Shown here: positions 43,446-54,834 of the stretch, piece by piece | Layout of the letters: each line of letters opens with the position of its first letter | Numbering within the stretch: the first letter of the stretch is position 1 | Source: Symsagittifera roscoffensis | Taxonomy: Eukaryota; Xenacoelomorpha; Acoela; Convolutidae | Assembly (NCBI RefSeq): GCF_963678635.1 | Contig: NC_087062.1 | Location: 72,137,345 to 72,201,344 of the forward strand | Direction: 5' to 3' | Length of the DNA: 64,000 bases | Translations under genes and position numbers: made by a program | The notes under the pieces: generated by a model | The model's input: the letters and a program-made list of their open reading frames with translations, nothing else | Told to the model about the DNA's origin: nothing | Database searches by the model: none

Positions 43446-44653
43446 GACAGTTCTATAGTAAATCCATTGGAGATGGATTGACCCTTTCCCCTTTTTAGCT
43501 ACTCATAATCTAATATATCAAATAATACCGGTTTTGATTCAAGATTTTAGGGCATCAGAGTAGCTAAAAAGTCAGTTCTTTATAGTTCTTCACCATACAC
43601 TGTCTTTGGGGGGCCGAGCCTCTGCTTCCGTGATTTCACTGTATTAACGTCGTTATTAATCCCAATTAGTGGCACGGGAGGGTACTGCTCTTTACTCCTT
43701 TCCCATTGAAGCCTCTTTTCTGGCTAATTACTTCCGTTAAGTGTCTTATCGTGCGTGATCGTCACGATGAGACTTCGTTTTTTTATGTCTCTCTGACCCT
43801 CTGTCTCTTATCAATTTTGTTGTTGTTCTGTTTTTCATCACTTTTCAGTCAAAAAGTGGCCATTTTTGGTACTTTTCAGAAATATTCATTCGCTAATCGA
43901 AATTTTGAAAGTTAAAAATTTCAGAAAGTTCTAGCCTCTTTTTCAACAGTTTTCAATCACTAAGGCCTCTAATTCTAATTTCGTGTTGTGCCGGAAAGTT
44001 ACGCTGTGCCAATCCGGCTAAATGGCACATGTTCTTTCAGTGGTACTATGTTTTCATTCATTGATTGAAGTCCTGGTTGTGACTTAGAAACATCTTGGTT
44101 GATGTAGGATGTTTGCAAGGTGAAAGCGTGAGCTCTCACGTTATTGAGTTCCATTGTCATCTCTATTTTTGTTCTGTTCAAAAAATCTTTCACGTCATTC
44201 AGTGCGTCTTCAATCCGTGCGTCAGTGGAGCCGGCATTTGATTCTTGTGTTAGTGGAGGTGTCAAGAGTAAGGTGGGGTCACTTCTCTCCTTTTTAGATT
44301 TGTGGTAGATTCACATGAAAAGTGCATGGAGAACCATGGAGCCTATGAAGGAAAATATACTCATTATCAATGCATTTTTCAATGTCAGTCGATCATCAAA
44401 TATTCTTGCTAACGAGTTCAAATCTGAATTGTTTTGTATGCCAAAAACTCAAATTCGAAACAAAGCAACTAACTTTGCAATTGAAACTGAAAAGAAAAAC
44501 TGTGAGTTGAGTTTTGAAGATTGGAAAATTGATGGTTTTAATGAAAAAGCGACGTTATTTGAACGATTGAACGAATCGGGAAGGGTTAGTTTTAATTAAC
44601 ATGCTAATTTTTGAAATTTCGATTTGGACGTGAAACGACACGTGGCTTTTTTT
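43446..44653. repeat. 1208-bp tandem duplication, unit 1
   Basis: Begins GACAGTTCTATAGTAAATCC and ends ACACGTGGCTTTTTTT. It contains a small hairpin (TTTTTAGCTACTC near 43492 and GAGTAGCTAAAAA near 43558), dispersed-repeat copy 2 (43784-44010), and a minus-strand 88-residue frame (44265-43999). That frame starts MTPPLTQESNAGSTDARIE, is preserved in unit 2 and is of unknown function. Confidence 0.9.
43784..44010 (+). repeat. Dispersed repeat, copy 2 of 3
   Basis: Homologous to 17045-17270. It shares CAGTCAAAAAGTGGCC, TAATCGAAATTTTGAAA and CGTGTTGTGCCGGAAAG. The third copy, 44992-45218, is its duplicate in the neighbouring unit. Confidence 0.8.
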
Positions 44654-46437
44654 GACAGTTCTATAGTAAATCCATTGGAGATGAATTGACCCTTTCCCCT
44701 TTCTAGCTACTCATAATCTAAAATATCAAATAATACCGGTGTTAATTCAAATTTTTATGGCATCAGAGTAGCTAAAAAGTCAGTTCTTTATAGTTCTTCA
44801 CCATACACTGTCTCTGGGGGGCCGAGCCTCTGCTTCCGTGATTTCACCGTATTAACGTCGTTATTACTCCCAATTAAGGGCACGGGAGGGTACTGCTCTT
44901 TACTCCTTTCCCACTGAAGCCTCCTTTCTGGCTAATTACTTCCGTTAAGTGTCTTATCGTGCGTGATCGTCACGATGAGACTTCGTTTTTTTATGTCTCT
45001 CTGACCCTCTGTCTCTTATCAATTTTGTTGTTGTTCTGTTTTTCATCACTTTTCAGTCAAAAAGTGGCCATTTTTGGTACTTTTCAGAAATATTCATTCG
45101 CTAATCGAAATTTTGAAAGTTAAAAATTTCAGAAAGTTCTAGCCTCTTTTTCAACAGTTTTCAATCACTAAGGCCTCTAATTCTAATTTCGTGTTGTGCC
45201 GGAAAGTTACGCTGTGCCAATCCGGCTAAATGGCACATGTTCTTTCAGTGGTACTATGTTTTCATTCATTGATTGAAGTCCTGGTTGTGACTTAGAAACA
45301 TCTTGGTTGATGTAGGATGTTTGCAAGGTGAAAGCGTGAGCTCTCACGTTATTGAGTTCCATTGTCATCTCTATTTTTGTTCTGTTCGAAAAATCTTTCA
45401 CGTCATTCAGTGCGTCTTCAATCCGTGCGTCAGTGGAGCCGGCATTTGATTCTTGTGTTAGTGGAGGTGTCAAGAGTAAGGTGGGGTCACTTCTCTCCTT
45501 TTTAGATTTGTGGTAGATTCACATGAAAAGTGCATGGAGAACCATCGAGCCATGAAGGAAAATATATTCATTATCAATGCATTTTGAAACTGAAAAGAAA
45601 AACTGTGAGTTGAGTTTTGAAGATTGGAGAATTTGTTGCATATATAAATTTGCATTGTGATTTTAGTTAGTGGTTTTAGAGACATTTACTAGTTATTTAG
45701 AAAGGCTTGAGTGAAGAGCATATTTAATATTCTAGCCTGCATGACTGTTTTTAATCAAGTAAAATGACTGATCTTTTTGTGGTGATATGAAAGACTTGAG
45801 TAATCTCTTGAAAAGGGAGACTATTTTATTGTTCCTTCTAACCACCGAGTTCCCTAATTTTAATATTCAGGTCCGATAACAACCACATTTCAAAAGGGAA
45901 GAAGTATAGTAGGATAATTTTAGCTTGTTGGTTGGCAGGATTGTCCTGTGTCCCAACACGTTTTAAACCTAAGAGAAAATTTTTAAATCAGGCATTGACG
46001 TTGGAAGTCAGAAAAAAAATGTTTTATCTGATTTCATATCCTCGAAAGTGCAGATTAACGAAAGAGCTTGGAGGGCTATAGTAGTGTGGTATGATGCCAA
46101 TTATATTCTGCAGTGAAATGATATGAGGCGGATAAAAGTGATTTGGTACATTTTGTAAATTCTGTTCGATAGCACTGTACCATTTTGACGAAGACTAAGA
46201 GACTCAATGAGGACATTGATTGGGCTGTCCGGGGAGTATGTGACATTCGACCAGAATATACGAAAATGCAATTTTGTAAAGGAATTTTTATTGGAACATC
46301 TAGCCTGGAAAATTGATGATTTTAATGAAATAGCGACGTTATTTGAACAATTGAACGAATCGGGAAGGGTTAGTTTTAATAAACATGCTAATTTTTGAAG
46401 TTTCGATTTGGACGTGAAACGACACGTGGCCTTTTTT
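44654..46437. repeat. 1208-bp tandem duplication, unit 2, with a deletion and an insert
   Basis: Matches unit 1 from 44654 to about 45629, apart from loss of about 127 bp near 45586. It then contains about 680 bp of unrelated AT-rich sequence, and matches again from about 46308 (AAAATTGATGATTTTAATGA) to 46437. TGGAGAATT before and TGGAAAATT after the insert could be a 9-bp target duplication with one mismatch. The 88-residue minus-strand frame (45473-45207) differs from unit 1 at one residue. Confidence 0.8.
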
Positions 46438-47137
46438 GTTTCCCATACACGAAAACAGTATTAAAGAGAGACAGAATAACAAAAGTCGCAGTGAAAACAA
46501 CAACGAAAAAACGACAGAGAGAAATTAGAAATTGTCAGAAACCAATCCGAGTTGTAGCAACTGTGCTGCTAAAATCGTTAAAGAGCAATTAACGAGAACC
46601 AGGAAGAGTGTTGGGACGACGTGTCCAGCCTTCCGAGAAGAAAAAAGAGTGTTATTTCTCCGGATTCCAGAATCCAGATGGGTCTCGGGAGAGAACTGTA
46701 ACTCGATATTTTAACAACCATTAGCTTCCCGGAATGTTTTTGAATTCAGTTTAATAACATCTAGATTCGTTTTCAGAGAATGAGAAGCTAGGAGTTAAGA
46801 GAGCGGATTGATCCATCTTTGATGGAGATGATGATTTTTATCTACTGAACAAAAACAAAAGTAATATAATAAAAAGTAGTAGCCCTGTTTTTAGGAGTGA
46901 ACTCGTGGTCTGGAGATACTGAGACCCAGCCATGAGCGCCCTACATTTTACATATAATTAAGTTAATTTGAGCGTTTTGACCAAAGCCGGAAACAGTAAC
47001 GTTTTGTCGAGCCGATGTTAGAAAGACCACCAAAAGAACTGGCTTTGGCAGAGACCGTCAAAAACTTGTAGAGCTATGTTTATACGCTAGCCCGTCGTTT
47101 TATAGCTTAGCTCTATTTTCCGTCGATATGTATTTCC
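46438..47137. other. No gene seen; possible retroelement terminus
   Basis: AT-rich sequence 3' of the Env-like gene. A plus-strand frame with a CSNCAAKIVKEQ segment (46532-46714) resembles the start of a LINE zinc-finger region, but too little remains to call. It may contain the 3' LTR of element C, beginning on the minus strand with TGTAACATTCGCCC (47138-47151). Confidence 0.3.
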
Positions 47138-47146
47138 GGGCGAATG

Positions 47147-49060
47147 TTACACTTCCTTGAATAATTTGCTTCCCGCTTCCGTTTTTGAGTAGTAATATGG
47201 CATGTCCTCCAATTCTGGCAATTCGCTTAACAAGTTTGAGATCGGGTCCGGCAATTGGACGTTGATCTTGATTGCTGGGACCTGTTCGTATGTTGCTATA
47301 TCAGATCGAATTTTTATATTAGGCCCTAGTAACTGTTTCCCACATCCCAGTGTTACAATGCAGATATGGCATCCCGGGAACTTCTCTATTCCGCTGGCGG
47401 TTGTTGATTCTATATCAGACTCGAAGAGGGTGTTTGCAGATGTTGCTGATGTGATCAACCATACCCCAAATTCTAGATTTTCAGCCTTTTCAGTGGATGG
47501 TAACTGGATCCGTTTGGTGTCGCATCTTTCAGTGTGTCCAGATTCCCTTTGAAGAAAAGAGTTGCCAGGCATGATCCGTGTCCTGTCTCAGTAGGGATCA
47601 TTTCGTGGCAAATCTGATACGTTGAAGATCCAAGGCAGTGTTTCAGGTCGTTTCCTGTTATCACTGCAGTTTCCATATTGTCCTCCGATATTGCCAAGTA
47701 GGGAGCTTCCGTTTTCCACATAATGGCTTTATGCATCTCATACTGTGGCTTCGGGACTGGAATTGCATGGAAGACCGTAATTGAAGTTTGCTGTGACGCT
47801 AGTGGAATGGCAATTTTCATTAGCCAGCCTTCTTTGATTTTTACTACGTCGGTAAGAAGCTGGGCTTCATAGTAGGATAGAATTTCGTCCATCAGAATGG
47901 CTAGTGAAAGTCGATCACGGGCATGGCTTTGCATTTTGGAAATTTTTTTCGAATTTTAATCATTGAGTCTCGTGGAACTAGCGACATTGGCAAAAATTTA
48001 TTCAGCAAAGACGGTATCGAGTTAAGCATGTTGATGCGATAGGAGCAGAGAACTGATCGGAAAAAATAATCGCAAGCAGCGAAGACCGTATCATAATTGA
48101 AGTTAATCTGCTGTCTTGTGAACAAAAGTTGATCACATTCCTGTAGAATGTGAATGTTTTGCTTACAAATTTGAAAGTGCTCTCGAATAACTTCCCAGTT
48201 TCGATTTTGGATTTGTATCATTTCGTCTTGTGCCTGTTTTATTGAATTTAATTCACTCGTTACCAGAATTTTTCATCTAGTTTTTCTGCAAGCGTCAAGA
48301 CATTTTCAGCTATTTGGCTGGCGAAGTCGGAGAGTCTGACAAAATTTTCAGCATTTTCTTCAGACTTATCATTGCAGGATCCAAAAATTCCTCGTAGTCC
48401 ACAATCTGCTGTTTTTCCTAGTAGAATTCCACCTCCGAAAAGTCCAACTGATGCTACGGCTGCAATCGCTAAGGCGGGTGCTCGTTTTTGCCTCAGATTG
48501 GATATTTGTTGTTGTTCATGGAGAAATGAGTCTGTATGTTTATGCAAGGGCGTAAGTTTCTGTTTTGCTAAAAAAAATCTCGTTTTTCACGTGGTGAAGT
48601 AGCCAGTCGACATCAAAGGTTGAATAGTTTTTAGTGAAATTGGACGAAAAGTTCAAATGGCAAAATAAGCTGGGTTGCTTCCACATGTCAGCTAGTTGTT
48701 TCAAGAAGTCGTCAAGTTCATCTCAGATATTTTGTTAAAAATTTGGGAAAGCGGCTTAAAATGCAATCGGAATGAATTTTTCTGCTAGTTGGGTTTTCCC
48801 GCATTCGTAGTTGAAGATCATCCCATTTTCCAATACCGTCTCTGATTGTTTATCTGAGTTGATGTCAGCATTCTTTTGTGATTGGACCGTGTTGAGTGCT
48901 ATGAGGGGTAAATAAATTTTATCCAATGTAGTTGGAGTTTTCCAGATCCTTTGAAAAATGAAATTGGCTTCGTTTTTGTTGATTGTTTCGTGCCTTTGGG
49001 CCTGTGAAGAAGTTGATGTATTTGAGAAAAAACTAATGTGCTGTAATGGAGAAATGTGTA
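47147..49060 (-). pseudogene. Element C: Env-like class I fusion glycoprotein remnant
   Basis: Minus-strand frames 48547-48260, 48221-47901, 47934-47473 and 47572-47147, with further fragments up to about 49060, resemble the envelope protein of errantivirus/gypsy elements. That family is related to baculovirus F proteins. A basic cleavage site RQKR is followed at once by a hydrophobic Ala/Gly-rich fusion-peptide-like stretch (near 48470-48410). Downstream is a Cys-containing stem region (YLAISEDN, HCLGSS, CHEMIPTETGHGSC). Such proteins mediate entry of the infectious particle. Frame breaks lie near 48550, 48240, 47920 and 47550, and no clear C-terminal membrane anchor is seen, so the gene is dead. 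Assignment to element C rests on strand and order. Confidence 0.65.
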
Positions 49061-51992
49061 TTTATGAGGAGGGGCCGTGTGTCAAGGATTGGATAGGAGT
49101 ATGCGGAGATGGGTAGAGAGAGGTTAAAAATGGAGATGTTGGATATGATCTCAGCATGAACATGTGTTTTGTTTTGGTGCCAATTTGTGTTCTTTTCTTG
49201 TTTTGGAAAAGAGTAGTTAAACGTGCTTTGAACTAGATTTATGACATTTAGAAAATAGAGTTTTTAGGTTGGGAAAATTTGGATATAGGTAAGGGTATAT
49301 AGTATTTTTTTGTTTAATTTAACTTTTGATTGATTAGAACGTAAGAGCTGATTTACTTGTTGATGTCTTTCAAGAATTAAGCTATTTGTGTTGTTCTGTT
49401 GCAACATAAGCTAATTTTAATGTATGTTGACTGCATTTTTTTGCATGCCAACCCGCATGCATTTGTTTATGTTGCCTTTTGCATTATTTATTGCATGTCT
49501 GACTTTTCAGATAGCTTTGTGCTTTGTGTGCGTTATTTTCCTGCAATGTCTATTATCATCGAAAAACGAAAATAGCCCCTGAATCGATGTCGACCTTTTC
49601 GAAAAAAAAGGACGAAGGGATTCGCTCGCGTTGGAAGCCTTTAAAAATGCTGGACGGCGAAAACATCAAAACATGAAGTCAAATTGTTCAGAAAGCAAAA
49701 ACAGAGGGACTGCATCATTTGCTTGACAAGGAGATTAATTGGATCGAAAAACCAGTTGAAATATTGAATCAGGAAGTTTTCGTACTTTCTCCTGAAGAAC
49801 CCCAATCCTTGAAAACATGTAGGAACATGCGTCAATTACAGAATATCCTTAATAGTAACAACATGACAAACCGAGAAACAAGAAAGCTGAAATGAGATTT
49901 ATTTAAAAGATCATGCACCTGGTCATTTTCCGTAGATAAAGCTACTGAAATGATAGTTCTTCTGGGTTAGGCTTTCATATCGCAGATGCCCTGTTTGCAA
50001 TTGGACCTTGGTCCACAGAAGCCCACGTTGAAAAATCTTTGGACGATTCTGTGTCATGTACCATATTCGGGCGAAAAATGTTCGTGATTGCAGATCCGTG
50101 CCCAACCTCTCAGTTCCTTGTGCAAAATGTTAACTGCTTGGAAAATTTTTTTCTAAATCTCATTAGTCTGGAACGTGGCGACTTTCATAATCAATTGTAT
50201 GCAGTTTTTACAACGCCTGAAAGTCCAATTGTGCAGCCGTCAGGGGCAGCTCATGTCGTTCTGACTGTAGACTTTCCTGTTGTAGTTACTGGTTTTGAAG
50301 CTGGTCGACCCAACGATGGGACTCGATATGTCAAACTCGAGAGTAATTATGCAATGAAAGTAGGAGTAACTATGCAAATTTAGTTGGAGCAACGAAGTCC
50401 TCCAACAAGGCGCAAAATAGCAAGTAAACCGAACTGTCACGGTGGAGATGTCGTTTTAAGGAAAATCGACGAGGGCTACGAAAGAAAAAAAATGCCATAC
50501 GTCTTCCTTAAAAAATTCAGAGCGCTGCCAGGGATTGTATCTAAGAAGGAACATTACCGTAAAACGTGAAGGTAAATAGCCTTTAACGGTTGAAGGAATA
50601 AGATTAGGATTGCTTGTACCAGAAAAGACGGTATCTATATACATAAATCTTATTTAGATCAAGCCGATGTAAAGTTGGATTCCACAGCTGGAGTTCGAAA
50701 ATAGATCCTTCGAAAGTTCCTTCGTGGATCTTAAACAGTAGCAGTAGTGTTTTATGTGTCGTTTTGTACTGATATGTAAGTAAAATACCTTTTAATTGAA
50801 AAACTTTATGTTTTTTCCAGATGTACAAATCGTAAAAATTTCTCCCTCGGCAAATTTCTGGCAGATTGTTCCAGTTTTTTTCCAGGAGCTAACCAATAAA
50901 CATGCCTAGGTCCCAACATTCTTAGAATTTTGATTTTTGTCCCTGGTTTTGAAAAAATTGGAAAAGTATGCCCAAATTCCTTGTCTTCTGGTGGATTTCA
51001 GAGGTCTGGGTTGGGACGCAAATTTTTGTCATGTTTATTTTCTGGGACTGTTTTATCACCTAATCTGGGTCTTATAGGCTGGATCTTGCGTCTCGGAAAA
51101 CAAGTTCTTGCGATTTTTCCAAAAAGTTGAAAAATTTGATCTACAAAGTCCACTAAAAATTGGGCCTTTTTTGGCCTGTTTTTCGTGGTTTTTTTTGCAA
51201 TTTGTGTCTTTAGATTTATTTTTTGTGCTCAAAATGGTGTCTAACATTTACGGACAACTATTGTCGGAGTGTCTGTAATTTAGTTTGTGTCACCTTTCAG
51301 ATTCAGTTTTTTGGTACTTGGAAGTATTGTTGGGGTGTCCGCAAAAATTTGTTGAGTTTTTTTGGTACCAATTTTCATGGTCCAAAAAGTAATAGACCCT
51401 AGTACTACTTTTTTTGGCATGAATCAGTCAGGTATATAATTAGGTCTGTTGATGTATACTTTGGGCTGGAATGCATGTCGTGGTGTTGAGATGTGAGCAA
51501 ATAAAATAGGGGTCAAAATAGTGTCAACTGTGCGAAAAAAGTGCAATTTTGACCAAATCATCTATACAGTAGCAGTAGTGTTTTATGTAATTTTGACCAA
51601 ATCTGCCCATGTATACTTTGGGCTGGAATGCACGTCGTGGTGTTGAGATGTGAGCAAATAAAATAAGGGTCAAAATTTTGTCAATTGTGCGAAAAAAGTG
51701 TAATTTTGACCAAATCATCTTTACTTAGTACAAACTTTTTTAAGTCGTAAAATTTGGTTCTATCAAGTGCAGAGACTCATAGTGTAAGCCTCTGAGGGTT
51801 CTAGTGGGTTCGTAGGTCCTTTGGGCCAAGGCTGTGATTTAGAACATTCAGGCTTTTTGGGCCGTTTTTGAATCTTTTGCCTCAAAAAGGATGTTCTATT
51901 CAAATGATACAAATTTTTTCTTAGGTCAGAGCTAGGTGCTGTACGGGCTACCCTGCGGATTGAAAGCGTTTGATTTTGTTCTAAAATTGACT
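49061..51992. other. Spacer between macro domain and Env-like gene
   Basis: No gene I can name. A plus-strand frame at 50039-50383 (114 residues, containing ADPCPTSQFLVQNVNC and VVLTVDFPVVVTGFEAG) is the only protein-like one. It matches no family I know and runs against the surrounding element. The sequence AGTAGCAGTAGTGTTTTATG occurs near 50737 and 51569. Confidence 0.3.
51452..51730. repeat. Direct repeat, two units, period about 158 bp
   Basis: TGTATACTTTGGGCTGGAAT starts both units (51452 and 51610). The units continue alike through GTCGTGGTGTTGAGATGTGA and GTGCGAAAAAAGTG to ATTTTGACCAAATCATCT. Confidence 0.85.
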
Positions 51993-52388
51993 TTAAAAAT
52001 GACACAATTTGGTTGGGGGCAACAAAATGTTTACTTTGATACCTGAGTTTCCGAAGATGGAAGTGACTATTTTTAGAACCTTGGGCCAGGTTAATTTGTC
52101 CAATCGGCAACTTAATTTGGGTAGTGCTGTTGACTGAACGTTTTTCTGAAGCATATGAGCCTTCAATCTTTCCAGTCTTTGACTTAAACGTTTGTAAGTT
52201 GGTTCGTCAAAAAATTGATCATTAGTGACTAGGTTGTAAATCCATTTCTCTTGCTCTACACAAAAATGTGCTATTAATGAGCCAGGCTGGAGCGCATTTT
52301 GGTATTGTCTGACGCTTGCTAGTGTTCTAAATGTGTGTATGAAATTTTTTGCTAGTCCTTGTGAAAATCGGAGGAAACCGAATGTCAT
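51993..52388 (-). pseudogene. Element C: macro (A1pp-like) domain
   Basis: Open from an ATG at 52388 to 51993 (about 131 residues), directly after the Pol C-terminus. The domain shows the macro-fold order. SQGLAKNFIHTF comes first (the GLAKQFK-like helix). Then come WIYNLVTNDQFFDEPTYKRL (beta strand with LVT, then PTY-L), LERLKAHMLQKNV, ALPKLSCRLDKLTWPKV (in place of MPKIGCGLDKL-W-V) and SIFGNSGIKVNI. Macro domains bind or hydrolyse ADP-ribose. Here GCGLD has become SCRLD, which may have cost binding. A homologous domain sits in the same place in element A. The local frame is open, but the start may lie further upstream in Pol. Confidence 0.8.
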
Positions 52389-52489
52389 AATGCTTGTTAG
52401 TTGCTTTTTATTATATCTCACTGAAAAATGCTAATTTTTGGTGGCAAGTTTAAGTATGGTAAGAACTCAGAGCTGTTCAACTGGAATTT

Positions 52490-53152
52490 TTACGACGAGG
52501 GATCATTTGTTGGTCCTGGAACTCCTTTGTTACTCCTTTTTGGGTATCTTGTAGGAAAAGTAGGAATAGGAATCGTTGATTTCATCTGCTCTGAGTTTTT
52601 CTTCAAGGTGTCTAAAAGCTTCTCTTGTTTTCCTTCTTTTTCTGATGCAGTTTGAGGGTTCTGTACTTCAGCTGCAACTGCTAGCAGCTCTTCAAGTTGT
52701 GCAGTTTTGTCTGTGTTGGGTATAACTTTCTGTCTGACTTCTTCTGAAAATTTTACTATCGTTTTAATTTTTGTCGCTTCTGTGCTTTTCATCGCAATTT
52801 CGCTGCCAGAAGCTATCGAAGTGTGCAATTCGGGTTTTGCTACTACAGGTGGGAGAGGTAAAATTGGTGCAGGTGCCGGGAAACTGATCGCTGTTGGTCC
52901 ATGTGTACTTAAACTTGGCAATGCGACTGGCGGCGGTGGGGCCAAAATGGGCGCTGGAGCTGCAGTGAAACCATTTTGATGTGTTACAATGTCATCATGG
53001 TGTGGTTCTTCTTCCGTGTTGACTTCCGCCACAGAAGGTACGGGTGCAAGTGAAAAAATTTCCTCCAAATATTGGTAAAAAAGATCAGGTTCTGATCTAA
53101 ATTTCCTAAGTGAAGGATCTCTTTCAAATTTATTTTCTTCAATGTCTTCCAC
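52490..53152 (-). pseudogene. Element C: Pol C-terminal Pro/Ala-rich region
   Basis: A 220-residue frame after integrase. The acidic start (DLFYQYLEEIFSL) leads to a Pro/Ala-rich low-complexity stretch (APAPILAPPPPVALPS) and then a charged helical segment (EEVRQKVIPNTDKTAQLEELL). It ends YPKRSNKGVPGPTND, resembling the tail of gypsy integrases. The stop is followed within 110 bp by the macro domain. Confidence 0.55.
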
Positions 53153-53548
53153 CTGGTATAGTGGATCTATTTGTTTTAATCTTAATCTGTGTACAAATTG
53201 TGTGTAATTTAATCCTACTTCACGGATAAGATAAATTGACTTTGAAAATCTTTTTCAATCCAGTAAAGTGAAAGACAAAGCTTCTGTGATTTCGCCGAAA
53301 AATCATTTTGTTTCAATAATAAAGGGTTCAAAAGAAGTCAATACTGATGCATTTTGAGTAGCTTTGAATGGGTTTTTTTTTACCACAGTGGGATCTATAA
53401 TTGTGATGAGCCTCAATAATCCTACTTTTCGTTGCTGCGTATGAAGCATCAATGAGTCTTGTATGTCTATTACAAAGTCTTATTCTGTGTCAATAGGTTG
53501 TTTTTGGTTCAATGTGAACCTTAGATCTATTGGCTTAGTAGACTCTCT

Positions 53549-54320
53549 TTAGTGGAATATTAAGCTGGGTGTGGTGCCTATTGAAGAAATATGAGAGGTG
53601 TTATGAGTAAACGTGGCAAGGTTTGAGTAACGATGCCAATTTGACCATGTTTCATATGTGTGTATCTTTATTATCCTTTTAAAAGAATCATGTACTCTTT
53701 CAACTACTCCTACTGTTTGTTGGTGTTTCAAAGAGGCGTGTATCAGTTTTATGTCCAAACTTCTTGAGAGCTCATATATTAAATCTGCAACAAATGAGGT
53801 TGCACGATCAGTCAGAAACGTTTCAAGAATGTAACTTTGTTGAAAAAAAACCAGTGTCGAAACCAGTGCTTTTGCTACTGCTGCAGCGTTTGGGCTGGTC
53901 AGATGTACTACAAATAAGTATTTAGTGAATGCAACTATTCCAGTTAGTACATATGGGTAAATCGAGCCAGAAAATTTACCCACAAGATCAATTTGCATCA
54001 TATCGCCTGGGAATGATTGCTCTGATGACATGGGCTCTTTACACAATTACGCATGTTTGACAGTTTCTAATATATCTTGCTAAGAATTCAGTAAACCCAG
54101 GGAAATAGAAACGCTCGCGGAATTCTTGAGTTAATCTGTTTATTCATAAATGACCTCCTGTAGGAGCATTGTGTATTCTATATAAAACATCACTTTTGGT
54201 ATTTAAGCTAGTGTATGACTTAACTTTCCCCTGTCGCCGAACAGTTTTCTTCAAAGAATACCATTTCCTAATTCTATTATTTCAAAACTTTTGTGGTATT
54301 TCTTAATGTCATAACTTGCA
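53549..54320 (-). pseudogene. Element C: Ty3/gypsy integrase
   Basis: The core frame 54046-53549 shows the catalytic D (MMQIDLVGKFSG), the second D (ETFLTDRATSFVADL) and E (TVGVVERVHDSFKRI), and ends IGTTPSLIF. Upstream pieces in other frames (54320-54060) hold the zinc-binding His and Cys pairs (HNAPTGGH, then NCQTC). An in-frame stop and frame changes between them break the protein. Confidence 0.85.
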
Positions 54321-54324
54321 TACG

Positions 54325-54834
54325 TCAAATTTTCGTTACATCGTGTGACAACCATTGAACAACCTGTTTCATGTCCTCATCCTTTTTCTGTTCTTGCTCT
54401 AGATCTACCGGCAAAGTTTCGTTTTGATAGACTGATGACTTGTTTTGGGAATCACTATCTTGTATAGAGTTAATCTGAACAAGTCTTTTGATTTTGAAAA
54501 AATCTCCTACTCTCTTTGCTGTCCCTGGTTCTTGAACTTTCAATACGTTTTGCACTTCTGATAACAGACTTGGATGTGACTTCAGAGCTGCTGTGATTTC
54601 TGGGCTAATTGAATTTTCTTCACTATTAGCTAAAAATTCCTCTGGTAACTCAAAGTTAGAAATTGTAACGTCTGGTGTTTTTGCTCTTGAGTGCAATAAT
54701 ATGTCTCTGGTTGGTATTGAGTCCTGTAATTTTAGTTCTTCTGTTTGATTAGGGTCACTTTTCATCCTTGATAGAAAATAAGCGGCTTCATTTGCCTTTC
54801 CTGGGATATGTGCAAGAACAATATTGAATGACAA
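54325..54834 (-). pseudogene. Element C: end of RNase H and linker
   Basis: Starts at the RNase H tail (FNIVLAHIPGKANEAAYFLSRM, where the usual A-D-x-LSR reads A-Y-FLSR) and continues as a 140-residue acidic linker to the integrase. A frame break separates it from the RT part upstream. Confidence 0.75.

Noticed and set aside
46395-46714. Plus-strand frame with CSNCAAKIVKEQ as LINE ORF1 zinc finger
   Set aside because: Only one Cys pair is visible before the similarity ends; insufficient to call.
50039-50383. 114-residue plus-strand frame
   Set aside because: Protein-like in places but no known family, no splice context and no conserved copy; left as unassigned.
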